Shown one piece after another: positions 53,854-62,752 of a stretch of DNA of 64,000 bases (position 1 is its first letter; each line of letters begins with the position of its first letter). Under the pieces are notes generated by a model that ran no database searches, was not told the origin of the DNA, and saw nothing but the letters and a program-made list of their open reading frames with translations. Position numbers and translations under genes: made by a program. This DNA comes from Agrobacterium tumefaciens (GTDB lineage Bacteria > Pseudomonadota > Alphaproteobacteria > Rhizobiales > Rhizobiaceae): contig NZ_CP039903.1 of assembly GCF_005221385.1 (NCBI RefSeq), forward strand, positions 2,415,001 to 2,479,000, given 5' to 3'.

Positions 53854-55773
53854 TTAATAAACCGGGCTCAAGGGAACGATGGCGGAGAACCGCAGCCAGT
53901 CCTTCTGCGCCTTTGGCGTCCATGCCGCCTCGGCAATGGCCGGTAGCCGCGGGAAAACCAGATGGTTGAAATAGGCGCGGTTGAGGAAATGTTCGGACCA
54001 GATGCAGGCCTGAACACCTTTCATCCGCTCCTTCAATTCCTCGGGAAATTCGCCGACGGCCTCATAGGCATAGGTATGCGAAGGCGGAACGGTGCCGGCC
54101 CAGCTCGCACCCGGCTCCTGCCAGGCCTCATCCTGCACCATGTCAAGATAATAGGCCTGGCCCGGCGTCATCACCACGTCATAACCCTGTTTTGCAAGCT
54201 CAAGACCGACTTCCGGCTTCTGCCATGCCATCAGCAATGTTCCCGCCGGATCGACACCGCCGCCGTGCGAAACCTCGTCCCAACCGGCAAGCTGGCGACC
54301 GCGCTCATGCAGCATCGCCTGAATGCGCTTCATGAAATAGGACTGGATGCCGAAGGTGCCGTCGAGCCCCTCCTTTTCCATCAGTGCCTTGGCAAGCGGC
54401 GAGGCCAACCATGAACCATCCGCAACCTCATCGCCGCCGATATGAATCAGCCGCGACGGGAACAGCTCCACCATCTCGTCGAATATCTTGCCGAGGAACT
54501 CATAGGTCGGCTCGATAGCGGGGTTGAGCGCATTGTTCGGATATCCCTGCACTGAACGATAGCTGTCCGGCGCTTCCTGCCCGTCCGTCAGATCCGGATA
54601 GGCGGTGAGAGCCGCGGTGCTATGGCCGGGAATATCGACCTCCGGCACAATTTCGATATTCAATGCCGCCGCATGGGCAACAACCCTGCGCACGTCGTCC
54701 TGGGTGTAATAGCCCGAAACCGGTTCAGCCCCGTTGCCGAGCTGCGGCAGAAGCGGCGCATCCGGACCACGTGTCGCGCCAACGGTGGTCAGCAGCGGAT
54801 AGGCCTTGATTTCGAGACGCCACGCTTCGTCATCCGTCAGATGCCAATGGAAACGGTTCATGCGCAGCCATGCGAGAATATCGATAAGCCGCACGACATC
54901 GCCGGTCGGATAAAATTGCCGCGAGACATCCAGATGGCAGCCGCGCCAGCTGTAACGTGGCGCATCGCTGATGCTGCCCGACGTCGGGAAGCGGAATTTG
55001 GGATCAATACGCGCGCCATGCAGCAATTGCGCCAGAACGGTCAGGCCATATTGCAGACCGGCAGCGGCCGAATATTCCACAACCACCGCTTCTCCGGAAA
55101 AGGTGAGACGATAACCCTCGGCTTCCAGCCCGCTATGCTGCTTGAAATGGAGCGGTTTACCCTCATGAGTCGGCGCAAGGCTGAACGGCACATGGCCAAC
55201 GGCAAAAAGCCTACGGAACAGCGACAGCACGGTTTCCACCGCAAAAACTTCTTCCGTACTAGCGTCTTCCGTCGGGAAAAGCGCGACTGGAAAGCCCTCA
55301 CCCGGTTCGGCATTGATTTCAGCAGGCCACGGCTGGATGGCGAAAGGTAGTTCGAGCTCGCCTTCCGGAAGCAGCACGGGCGCCGGCTCGCTATGCCGCC
55401 CATCCAGCATCAGATCGCCGACATCAACTGCACGATGTGTCCCATCGGCAAGGCTGACATAGGCGGATTTCGCCCCGTCGGTGCGATGCCGGGCAGGCCT
55501 CAGGAGACCGTCGACGGTGAAGCGCCAGGATTTCCCCGCTTCAAGCACGAAACCGGCTGGCGGCGCAAACTCATGGAAATTGGCATTGCGGCGCAGATAA
55601 ACGGCATTGCCGCAAGCCGGCTTGTCCACCGTCCGCGTCAGCGAGGTGTAGACGATGCGAAAATCCTTCAGCGGTTCGCGGGAAAGATTGACCAGCGTGA
55701 ACGTAAAGCCGCCGGATGCGGACTCTGCGAGCGGGTGCCATGAATTTTCGAGACGGTAATTTGCGAGCGCCAT
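53854..55773 (-). CDS. Beta-N-acetylhexosaminidase (GH20)
   Basis: A 639-aa glycoside hydrolase removing terminal GlcNAc/GalNAc residues. Residues 1-150 are a beta domain found in some bacterial GH20 enzymes, then a GH20b domain, then a TIM barrel from about 275. The substrate-assisted catalytic pair is Asp448-Glu449 in LIHIGGDEV. HLDVSRQFYP and MNRFHWHLTDDEAWR are further family marks. There is no signal peptide, so it works in the cytoplasm on imported oligosaccharides. ATG 55773 has GGGGAG at the right distance; an ATG 15 nt upstream does not. Confidence 0.95.
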   Translation of the reverse strand: MALANYRLENSWHPLAESASGGFTFTLVNLSREPLKDFRIVYTSLTRTVDKPACGNAVYLRRNANFHEFAPPAGFVLEAGKSWRFTVDGLLRPARHRTDGAKSAYVSLADGTHRAVDVGDLMLDGRHSEPAPVLLPEGELELPFAIQPWPAEINAEPGEGFPVALFPTEDASTEEVFAVETVLSLFRRLFAVGHVPFSLAPTHEGKPLHFKQHSGLEAEGYRLTFSGEAVVVEYSAAAGLQYGLTVLAQLLHGARIDPKFRFPTSGSISDAPRYSWRGCHLDVSRQFYPTGDVVRLIDILAWLRMNRFHWHLTDDEAWRLEIKAYPLLTTVGATRGPDAPLLPQLGNGAEPVSGYYTQDDVRRVVAHAAALNIEIVPEVDIPGHSTAALTAYPDLTDGQEAPDSYRSVQGYPNNALNPAIEPTYEFLGKIFDEMVELFPSRLIHIGGDEVADGSWLASPLAKALMEKEGLDGTFGIQSYFMKRIQAMLHERGRQLAGWDEVSHGGGVDPAGTLLMAWQKPEVGLELAKQGYDVVMTPGQAYYLDMVQDEAWQEPGASWAGTVPPSHTYAYEAVGEFPEELKERMKGVQACIWSEHFLNRAYFNHLVFPRLPAIAEAAWTPKAQKDWLRFSAIVPLSPVY

Positions 55774-55817
55774 GATGCTCCCCTTCATTGCGTTTTGAGC
55801 CCGTGAAAGGGCTTCGA

Positions 55818-56600
55818 TCAGTAGTGTTCGGATTGCGAAAAAGTCCGGGCTAGCGGCGCCTGCCCCGCCGTCAGCCCGCAATCGACCGGCAGGCACACGC
55901 CGCTGATGGCCTGCGCCTGTGGACCGGCCAGAAAGGCAACCGCGCTGGCCACATCTTCGGGCCGCACGATCCGCTGCAGCGGATACCAGTGCTTCGCCTC
56001 CTCGAAGACCTGCGGATTGCTGGCCGCCCGTGCTTCCCATGCCTGTGTGCGCACGGTTCCGGGCGCAACGGCGTTAGCGCGAATACCGAATTTGCCGTAT
56101 TCGACAGCGATCAGCTTCGTCAGATGGATCAATCCGGCCTTTGCCGCGCTATAGGCCGGATGGCCGAATACGGCCATGCCGTTGACGGAGGTAATGTTGA
56201 CCACCGACCCCTCTGTCCGCTTCAGCGCATCCTCAAAAGCCCTGAAGCAGAGAAACGGCGCTTCGAGATTGAGGGCATTGTCCTTGCGCCATATGTCAGC
56301 GGTCGTGTCGTGCAGGCTCACGGCCCTTGCGGCACCCGCATTGTTGACGAGGGTTGCGACGTCGCCCAATTCCGCAACCTCAGCGGCCAGCCGCGCAAGG
56401 TCCTGCGGATCGGTGACATCACAGGTTTTCGTAACGAAGCCGGGATCGGAAAGCTGCGAAAGCGCATTGGACAGGGCGCCGCCATCGATATCGACCAACA
56501 CCACCTTCGCGTGACTTTCAGAAAGCGCCGCCGCAATCGCCCGACCAATGTCACCTGCCGCGCCGGTAACGACGGCGAGCTGGTCTTTCCTGTCCTTCAT
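55818..56600 (-). CDS. Short-chain dehydrogenase/reductase
   Basis: A 260-aa SDR. The cofactor motif is VVTGAAGDIGRAIA (about 10-23), NNAG is near 87, and the active site has Ser in VVNITSVNG and the YSAAK tetrad. The last residues are a little longer than the norm. Its place between RpiR and GH20 genes suggests oxidation or reduction of a sugar released by the hexosaminidase. The cofactor cannot be decided: Asp in VLVDIDGG favours NAD. Confidence 0.92.
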   Translation of the reverse strand: MKDRKDQLAVVTGAAGDIGRAIAAALSESHAKVVLVDIDGGALSNALSQLSDPGFVTKTCDVTDPQDLARLAAEVAELGDVATLVNNAGAARAVSLHDTTADIWRKDNALNLEAPFLCFRAFEDALKRTEGSVVNITSVNGMAVFGHPAYSAAKAGLIHLTKLIAVEYGKFGIRANAVAPGTVRTQAWEARAASNPQVFEEAKHWYPLQRIVRPEDVASAVAFLAGPQAQAISGVCLPVDCGLTAGQAPLARTFSQSEHY

Positions 56601-56684
56601 CTCCTACCACTCCCTTGAAGCTTTCCAACCCGCCATGGTGCGGGATATCAGGCAATGCAGCCCCTGTTTTTTCATTGTCCTTGC

Positions 56685-57548
56685 TCAGTCACCGAGCAAT
56701 TGCTTGTCATCCGAATCGCGATGTTCCACGAGCTGCTGTTTGATGTGACGCAACGTCACCATCGACCTTTGCCGATGGTGATAAGCGGCAAGTGTCGCCA
56801 GAATATCGACGGCTGCCAGATAGGCGTAACGCGACGAGGTCGGGCGGAAGATGTTGTTTCCCTCGGGCACATTGACAGCCACGACGATATCGGCAGCCAC
56901 GGCCAGCGGCGTGTCACTCTGGGTCAGCGCGATGGTGGTCACCCCCATTTCCCGCGCCAGCCTGAAACACTTCACCAGTTCCATATTGCGACCGGAAAAG
57001 GACGAACCGATAATCACGTCCTCCTTGCGCGCGGCGGCCGTCATCATCAGTTGCATGCTGTGATCGGCACTGGTGGAGACGCGCAGCCCAAGGCGGAACA
57101 GCCGGTTCTGGATTTCCGAAGCGATCATCGAGGAATTACCGCCGGCACCGAAGGCGTAGATCATGCCGCCATTGGCAATCTTGATCGCTGCCTTTTCGGC
57201 AAGGGCGGGGTCAAGCGTCTTGTGCAGCAGGAAAAGCGCCTCCTGCGCCTTGGCAAGCACCTCCTCGGCAACATCCGACGGGCCCGTGCTTGATGGTTCC
57301 GAGGTTAGATAACGAATGCCCACATAAGCGGTCTTGGCGAGGCTGACCTTGAAATCTGAAAAGCTCAGACAACCCACACGACGGCAGAAACGCGTCACCG
57401 TCGGCGGAGAAACCTCGGCGCGGGCCGCAAGCTCGATGATCGAGGCATTGACGGCAAATTCGAAGTCCGAAACCAGAATATCGGCGATCCGCCGTTCCGA
57501 TTGCGAGAACTGCCCCCTGTCTTCCTGTATTCTTGCGAAAATATCCAT
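56685..57548 (-). CDS. MurR/RpiR-family transcriptional regulator
   Basis: A 287-aa regulator with an N-terminal HTH_6 domain (FSQSERRIADILVSDFEFAVNASIIELAARAEVSPPTVTRF) and a C-terminal SIS sugar-phosphate-binding domain (IYAFGAGGNSSMIASEIQNRLFRLG). SIS domains bind amino-sugar phosphates, fitting control of a hexosaminide locus. ATG 57548 (MDIFARIQEDRGQ) is preferred over a TTG 24 nt upstream. Two palindromes in the gap to the next gene are likely operators. Confidence 0.93.
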   Translation of the reverse strand: MDIFARIQEDRGQFSQSERRIADILVSDFEFAVNASIIELAARAEVSPPTVTRFCRRVGCLSFSDFKVSLAKTAYVGIRYLTSEPSSTGPSDVAEEVLAKAQEALFLLHKTLDPALAEKAAIKIANGGMIYAFGAGGNSSMIASEIQNRLFRLGLRVSTSADHSMQLMMTAAARKEDVIIGSSFSGRNMELVKCFRLAREMGVTTIALTQSDTPLAVAADIVVAVNVPEGNNIFRPTSSRYAYLAAVDILATLAAYHHRQRSMVTLRHIKQQLVEHRDSDDKQLLGD

Positions 57549-57688
57549 GTTCACCGGTCTCCGTTCCGCCAAAACTTAAGGCTTGGCCCCGTTACCGATG
57601 CATCCTAATCCGAGACGCCCGTCAACCGTACATACCCCTGAATCGATCATCTTTCGTCCCGATGACGACACGCCGCACATCCTTGATT

Positions 57689-57702
57689 TGAAAATCATTT
57701 TC
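57689..57702. promoter_or_regulatory. Candidate RpiR operator 1
   Basis: TGAAAATCATTTTC contains the perfect palindrome GAAAAT-C-ATTTTC. It lies in the 243-bp region between the divergent rpiR and NTF2-like genes and resembles the second site at 57762. Confidence 0.5.
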
Positions 57703-57761
57703 TCTGTTGATTGCGAGATGAGCATATGCCAACAATCTGCGCCAGAGAAATCTCCAAATCC

Positions 57762-57775
57762 TGAAAATAATTTCA
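57762..57775. promoter_or_regulatory. Candidate RpiR operator 2
   Basis: TGAAA-ATAA-TTTCA is a near-copy of the site at 57689, starting 73 bp (about seven helical turns) further on and ending 16 nt before the NTF2-like start codon. Position and repetition suggest repression by the adjacent RpiR protein. Confidence 0.5.
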
Positions 57776-57791
57776 ACAACGGACCATAACC

Positions 57792-58277
57792 ATGCGCGAT
57801 CCATTCAAGAACCCCTTTGCCGAAACAGACACCGCCCGCCATTCGATCTGGGAAATGCTGGTGACACGGGACATCGATGCTTTCCTCGCCGCCGACTGGT
57901 CGCAGGTCGCAGACGATTTCGTCGAGGACGGCTTTCTCGGCATTAACGCCAATCGTGAGGCTAACCCGGACAATTGGCGCCTGTCGTTCCCGTCGCTCGC
58001 CGCCTATCGCGACGAGTGGCTGAAACAGGCCAAGGATTTTCAAACCCAGCAATTTGCCGAAGACCCAAGGGGCGCCATCTTTGCCACCACCACGCTGGAA
58101 GAAATCGAAGTGGAAGGCGAAACTGCTCTGGTTCGCAAGAAATTCGACGGCGGGCTTCGCAAAGCCGATGGCGGCTTCGACGTCATGAAATGGCAGACGC
58201 TCTATTATTGCCGGCTGCACGAAGGACGCTGGAAGATCAGCGGTTTCACCGGTTACATGCCCAATCCCATGCCATGA
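57792..58277 (+). CDS. NTF2/SnoaL-like hypothetical protein
   Basis: A 161-aa protein that looks like the cone-shaped NTF2-like fold: an N-terminal helical part (HSIWEMLVTRDIDAFLAADWSQVADDFVEDGF), then strands ending in QTLYYCRLHEGRWKISGFTGYMP. Members bind small hydrophobic or sugar-derived ligands, and some are isomerases or dehydratases. It is the only plus-strand gene in the catabolic cluster and has its own terminator. It is divergent from rpiR with the candidate operators between them. Function unknown. Confidence 0.8.
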   Translation: MRDPFKNPFAETDTARHSIWEMLVTRDIDAFLAADWSQVADDFVEDGFLGINANREANPDNWRLSFPSLAAYRDEWLKQAKDFQTQQFAEDPRGAIFATTTLEEIEVEGETALVRKKFDGGLRKADGGFDVMKWQTLYYCRLHEGRWKISGFTGYMPNPMP

Positions 58278-58303
58278 TAGAGCAGGCATGCGGGAACGTT
58301 GCG

Positions 58304-58335
58304 AACGCCGGGCCGAAATCCCGGCGTTGTTTTTT
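58304..58335 (+). terminator. Rho-independent terminator after the NTF2-like gene
   Basis: AACGCCGGG, a 7-nt loop and CCCGGCGTT make a perfect 9-bp stem followed by GTTTTTT, about 27 nt after the stop codon. Confidence 0.92.
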
Positions 58336-58429
58336 CGTCTGGCGGCGACGACGGAAGACCGCCGGAAATGCATCGCGTCAGAAACAGCCGGGCACGGGAA
58401 AACAGATTTCATGGCCCGGTTCCTGCCCC

Positions 58430-59542
58430 TTACTGGATAAGCTTGAGGACTGAAAGGTCGACGCGCCGTTCCAGCGCAATGCCACTTTCATCGAACAGGT
58501 GGCAATCCGATGCCTTGATGCCGGTGATGATCGGTTCATCAACGACGACAGGCGCTGAACCGGACAGCAGCGCGCAATAGTTCTCGCCCGTCGGGGCTAC
58601 GCCATAAGCGATCGTGTTCACCCCCAGCCGCTCGATGACGCTGGGCGACACCTTCACATTGAGGTCAGCCGTTTCAAGACCGGTATGTTCCGGGCGAATG
58701 CCAAGCGTCAGTTGCCTGCCTTCAAGGCCGGCGCGAGGCTCCACCGGCACCGTTACCGTCTGGCCCTCATATTCCACAGTCACGCCTTCGGCGCCGACGG
58801 ATTTGCAAATGACCTTCAGGAAATTCATTTTCGGATTTCCGATGAAACCGGCGACAAACAGGTTGGCGGGCTTGTGATAGAGCTCGAGGGGCGCGCCGAC
58901 CTGGGCGATTTCCCCGGCATTCAGCACCACGATGCGGTCGGCCATCGTCATGGCCTCGACTTGATCGTGGGTGACATAGATCATCGTCGCCTGCAGCGTC
59001 CGGTGAAGATTGGTAAGCTCGATGCGCATGTCGGCACGAAGTGCCGCATCGAGGTTGGAAAGCGGCTCATCGAACAGGAATATCTTCGGCTCGCGAACGA
59101 TGGCACGGCCGATCGCCACGCGCTGGCGCTGACCGCCGGACAACATGCCGGGGCGCTGCTGCAGACGCTGGTCGAGTTGCAGGATCTTGGCAACCCCTTC
59201 GACCTTTTCCTTGATCTTGCTCTCTTCCATCTTTTCGACGCGGAGCGGAAAAGCGATGTTTTCGAAAACCGTCATATGCGGATAGAGCGCATAGGACTGG
59301 AAGACCATGGCGATGCCGCGTTTGACCGGCGGCAATTCATTGACCTTCACGCCGTTAATGACGACGTCACCGGCGGTAATATCCTCAAGGCCGGCGATCA
59401 TGCGCAGCAATGTGGATTTGCCGCATCCCGAAGGGCCGACAAAAACGACGAACTCGCCATCCCTGATGTCGAGCTGAACGCCCTTGATGACTTCGAAATG
59501 TCCATAGTTCTTGCGGACGTTGTTGAGATAAAGCTGACCCAA
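58430..59542 (-). CDS. Sugar ABC transporter ATP-binding protein (UgpC/MalK-like)
   Basis: A 370-aa ATPase with Walker A GPSGCGKST, signature [14 protein letters not shown], Walker B LFDEPLSNLDA and switch His in YVTHDQVEAM. The C-terminal TOBE domain begins GIRPEHTG. The start is TTG 59542, supported by AGAGG 6 nt upstream. It is the last gene of the importer operon and is 188 nt from the binding-protein gene, with a stem-loop between. Confidence 0.94.
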   Translation of the reverse strand: MGQLYLNNVRKNYGHFEVIKGVQLDIRDGEFVVFVGPSGCGKSTLLRMIAGLEDITAGDVVINGVKVNELPPVKRGIAMVFQSYALYPHMTVFENIAFPLRVEKMEESKIKEKVEGVAKILQLDQRLQQRPGMLSGGQRQRVAIGRAIVREPKIFLFDEPLSNLDAALRADMRIELTNLHRTLQATMIYVTHDQVEAMTMADRIVVLNAGEIAQVGAPLELYHKPANLFVAGFIGNPKMNFLKVICKSVGAEGVTVEYEGQTVTVPVEPRAGLEGRQLTLGIRPEHTGLETADLNVKVSPSVIERLGVNTIAYGVAPTGENYCALLSGSAPVVVDEPIITGIKASDCHLFDESGIALERRVDLSVLKLIQ

Positions 59543-59690
59543 AACTTGCCTCTCCCGTCACCAGCCGACATCAGGCTGCGTTCAGAGACGTTCCGCAACA
59601 CGGGGGAAAACCGCGCCTTACCGGAACCGTTGAAAAACACGGGAAGCCCCTTCCGTCACAGCGGCTGGCATTCTCGCGGCGAATTCATGA

Positions 59691-59717
59691 GGTTGCGGGC
59701 GACCTGCGCCCGCAACC
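59691..59717 (-). other. Intercistronic stem-loop after the sugar-binding-protein gene
   Basis: GGTTGCGGGC-GACCTGC-GCCCGCAACC is a perfect 10-bp GC-rich stem 14 nt past the binding-protein stop, with no T run. It probably stabilises the upstream mRNA and lowers read-through to the ATPase gene, giving binding protein in excess. Confidence 0.7.
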
Positions 59718-59730
59718 GTCGCATTGTGGA

Positions 59731-60963
59731 TTATTTATACTGCTCGAGAGCGGTGGAGGCCTTCTTCGCGGCATCCTCCGGCGTAGCCTTGCCGGTGACG
59801 ACAGACTGCACCATCTCGATCATCGTGTCCTGGAAACCCTTGTAGTCGGTGAAGAGCGGCTCGGGACCACCATAGGCGATACCGTCGATCAGCGGCTTCC
59901 AGAAGGGATCCTTGGCGATGAATTCATCGACCTTAGGCGACGGACGCAGCGGGGTGAGGCCAGCGCCGCCCTGCAATTCGTATTCGCCCTGCGGGCCGGG
60001 CGAAGTGATGAATTTGGCGAATTCTGTCGCCTTTTCTTCCACGCCGGTTCCCTTGAAGATCGCAAGGCTGTCGGTGATGAGCAGCGTGCCGGGACCCTTG
60101 GCTTCGGGACCGAGCGGCAACGTGGCAATGCCCCAGTTGATCTTGGTTTCCTGCAGGCGGGTTGCAGCACCCGAACCGGCCTGGATCATGCCGACCTTGC
60201 CATCAAGGAAGATGGCGCGGATTTCGTTCTGCTCATAGGCCGTCGGACCTTCGACGGAATAAGGCGTGATGTCCTTGTAAGCCGTGAGGGCTGCAACGAC
60301 CTGCGGGCTGTCGACGGTGATCTTGTCGCCGTCGATGACCTTGCCGTTATTGGTATAAACCCAATGCATGAACTGGTGCATGGTGTTGTCGAAGGTCTTG
60401 GCGGGCAGGCCATAACCGGCAATGCCGGTCTTTTCCTTGATCTGCTTGGCGAAGGCGATTTCTTCAGCCCAGGTCTTCGGCGGCACTTCGGGGTCGAGAC
60501 CCGCCTGCTTGAACAGGTCCTTGTTCCAATAGAGCGCCTTGGTCGAGAAGGCGACCGGTACACCCCACTGTGTGTCCTCGAAGGTTACAGTGTCGACGAT
60601 GTTGGGATAATAGGTCTTCTTTTCGTCTTCCGTCATCGGCACCGGAACGATGAGATCGTTCTGCGCGAACTGCTTCAGCGTGCGCGAACCGACATAGGCC
60701 ATGGCGACCGGGGTGCCAGCGGCAGCAAGCGTCGTTGCCTTGTCCTGGCACTGCGCCCAGCCAACGACTTCCGGAACAACCTTGAAGCCGGCATTCTTGC
60801 CTTCCCATTCCTTGATGTATTTTTCATGGATGGGGTCCATCTTGTCGCCGCAATAGATCCAGCTGATCTCCTTGTCGGCGGCATGTGCCGTCACCGTGGT
60901 AAGGGCAGTGGAACCGGCAAATGCGAATGCGCAAAGCGCCAATCCGTAATGTTTCAGTGCCAT
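59731..60963 (-). CDS. Sugar ABC transporter substrate-binding protein (family 1)
   Basis: A 410-aa periplasmic protein with signal peptide ALKHYGLALCAFAFAGSTAL, cleaved around AHA-ADKEI. Family 1 marks are NKDLFKQAGLDPEVPPKTWAEE and the aromatic residues in FMHWVYTNNGK. GGGAG lies 7 nt before the ATG. The ligand is not known; the linked GH20 suggests a di- or oligosaccharide with N-acetylhexosamine. Confidence 0.94.
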   Translation of the reverse strand: MALKHYGLALCAFAFAGSTALTTVTAHAADKEISWIYCGDKMDPIHEKYIKEWEGKNAGFKVVPEVVGWAQCQDKATTLAAAGTPVAMAYVGSRTLKQFAQNDLIVPVPMTEDEKKTYYPNIVDTVTFEDTQWGVPVAFSTKALYWNKDLFKQAGLDPEVPPKTWAEEIAFAKQIKEKTGIAGYGLPAKTFDNTMHQFMHWVYTNNGKVIDGDKITVDSPQVVAALTAYKDITPYSVEGPTAYEQNEIRAIFLDGKVGMIQAGSGAATRLQETKINWGIATLPLGPEAKGPGTLLITDSLAIFKGTGVEEKATEFAKFITSPGPQGEYELQGGAGLTPLRPSPKVDEFIAKDPFWKPLIDGIAYGGPEPLFTDYKGFQDTMIEMVQSVVTGKATPEDAAKKASTALEQYK

Positions 60964-61001
60964 AATTAGTCTCCCGTTTTGGTGGTCGTTCCGGTTGTTG
61001 T

Positions 61002-61859
61002 TTATTTCACCGCGCCGGCGGTAAGCCCGCTGACGAGATATCGTTGCATGAAGAAGATCACGACCATGGCCGGCGCGATGCCGACGAAGCTGGCCGCCAT
61101 CAACTCATTCCAGATGACTTCCTGACGACCGAAATAGGCAAACAGGCCGATGGGCAGCGGCATATATTCGGTCTTGGAATTGAAGGTGAGCGCGAAGATG
61201 AACTGCTGGGCATAAGCGCCGATGAAGGTGGTGATGGAGACGACGGCGATGCCAGGCATCGCCAGCGGCAGGATCACCCGGCGGAATGTATAGAAATAGC
61301 TCGCGCCATCCACATAGGCCGCCTCTTCCAGCTCCCGCGGAATGCGCAGCATATAGGTACGCAGCAGCCAGATGGCGGTGGGGATCAGGAAAGCGGCGCC
61401 GGGAATGATCATCGCCAGATAGGTGTTCAGCACACCCATATTGCGCATCAGCTGGTAAAGCGGGATCAAAAGCACCGCGCCTGAGAACATGTTGATCGCC
61501 AGAAACGCACCCAGCAGCTGTCCACGCCCACGAAACTGGAACCGGGCAAAGGCATAGGATGCCGGCACCACCAGCAGGAGGACGATGATGGTTGAGATCG
61601 TCGAGATGAAGAAGGAATTGAAAACGTAACGGGCAAAGCCCGGAACGCTGACCCACATGGTCCGATAGGCCTCGAAGGAGCCGTTTTGCGGCCAGAACTT
61701 GTAAGGCGAGGAGAAAAGCAGGCTGAGCGGTTTCAGCGAAACCAGAAAGCCTTCCACGAAGGGCGCCAGCACGAAGGTCAGGAATACGGCGATGCCGCAA
61801 TAAATCCCGACCATTTCATACCACCGGTAGCGGTTGATCATCGCATTTTTGTCGGTCAT
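61002..61859 (-). CDS. Sugar ABC transporter permease (MalG-like)
   Basis: A 285-aa inner-membrane subunit with six helices. The EAA loop is ELEEAAYVDGASYFYTFRRVILPLAMPG. It overlaps the other permease gene by 4 bp (ATGA) and precedes the binding-protein gene by 38 nt. Confidence 0.94.
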   Translation of the reverse strand: MTDKNAMINRYRWYEMVGIYCGIAVFLTFVLAPFVEGFLVSLKPLSLLFSSPYKFWPQNGSFEAYRTMWVSVPGFARYVFNSFFISTISTIIVLLLVVPASYAFARFQFRGRGQLLGAFLAINMFSGAVLLIPLYQLMRNMGVLNTYLAMIIPGAAFLIPTAIWLLRTYMLRIPRELEEAAYVDGASYFYTFRRVILPLAMPGIAVVSITTFIGAYAQQFIFALTFNSKTEYMPLPIGLFAYFGRQEVIWNELMAASFVGIAPAMVVIFFMQRYLVSGLTAGAVK

Positions 61860-62740
61860 CGGCTGGCCTCCTGCGAGATACGGCTGGTGATGCGGAAGTA
61901 GAAGTAAGTGAAGATCGACAGGAAGATGCAGATCAGCACGGCGCGGGCCGCACCTTCACCGTATTTGTAAGAGCCGATCGCCGTCTTGTATGTGTCGATG
62001 ATCATGGTCGTCGTTTGGCCGGTCGGGCCGCCCTGCGTCAGGATCCAGATGATGTCGAACGAGTTGAAGGTCGAAATCAGCGAGATCATCGACATGGTGA
62101 TCATGGCAGGCAGCATCAGCGGCAGCGTGATGCGGCGGAAGCGGTAAGCGCGGCTGGCGCCGTCCGTCCACGCCGCCTCATAGAGGTCCTGCGGGATGGC
62201 CTGAATGGCAGCCAGCAGATAAAGCGTCACCATCGGCACGCCGATCCACACATCGGTGATGATCGTCGCCCAGAAGGCCGTGTTGCCATAGGCAAGGAAC
62301 GCGACCGGGCCGTTTACCAGACCGAGATTCTGCAGCACGCCGGAAATCATGCCGAACTGGCCGTTATACATCCAGCCCCACATGAAGATGCCGATAGCCA
62401 TCGGCACAATCCACGGCGGCATCGTCAGGATACGGAACAGCGCCCGGCCAGGCACGGCCGAATTCAGAAGAACCGCACCAAATGTGCCAATGATCATCTT
62501 TATCGAGACGGAAAAGAACGTCCAGACAAAGGTCCGCGTGATGACATCGGCAAAAGTTGCGTTGAAGATCTTCTCGTAATTGATGAAACCCACCCAATTC
62601 GTCGTTTTTCTGAGCGACGCATCGGTAAACGACAGGATGAAGGTATCGACGAGCGGATAAGCAACGATAACTGTGATGTATAAAAGTGCCGGCAGAAGAA
62701 GAAGCCAGGCAAAGACGACCGCGCTGCGTTTCGCATCCAT
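61856..62740 (-). CDS. Sugar ABC transporter permease (MalF-like)
   Basis: A 294-aa inner-membrane subunit with six helices. The EAA loop is DLYEAAWTDGASRAYRFRRITLPLMLPA. It sits between the Gfo/Idh/MocA gene (12-nt gap) and the second permease (4-bp overlap). Confidence 0.94.
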   Translation of the reverse strand: MDAKRSAVVFAWLLLLPALLYITVIVAYPLVDTFILSFTDASLRKTTNWVGFINYEKIFNATFADVITRTFVWTFFSVSIKMIIGTFGAVLLNSAVPGRALFRILTMPPWIVPMAIGIFMWGWMYNGQFGMISGVLQNLGLVNGPVAFLAYGNTAFWATIITDVWIGVPMVTLYLLAAIQAIPQDLYEAAWTDGASRAYRFRRITLPLMLPAMITMSMISLISTFNSFDIIWILTQGGPTGQTTTMIIDTYKTAIGSYKYGEGAARAVLICIFLSIFTYFYFRITSRISQEASR

Positions 62741-62752
62741 CGCAGCGCCCCC

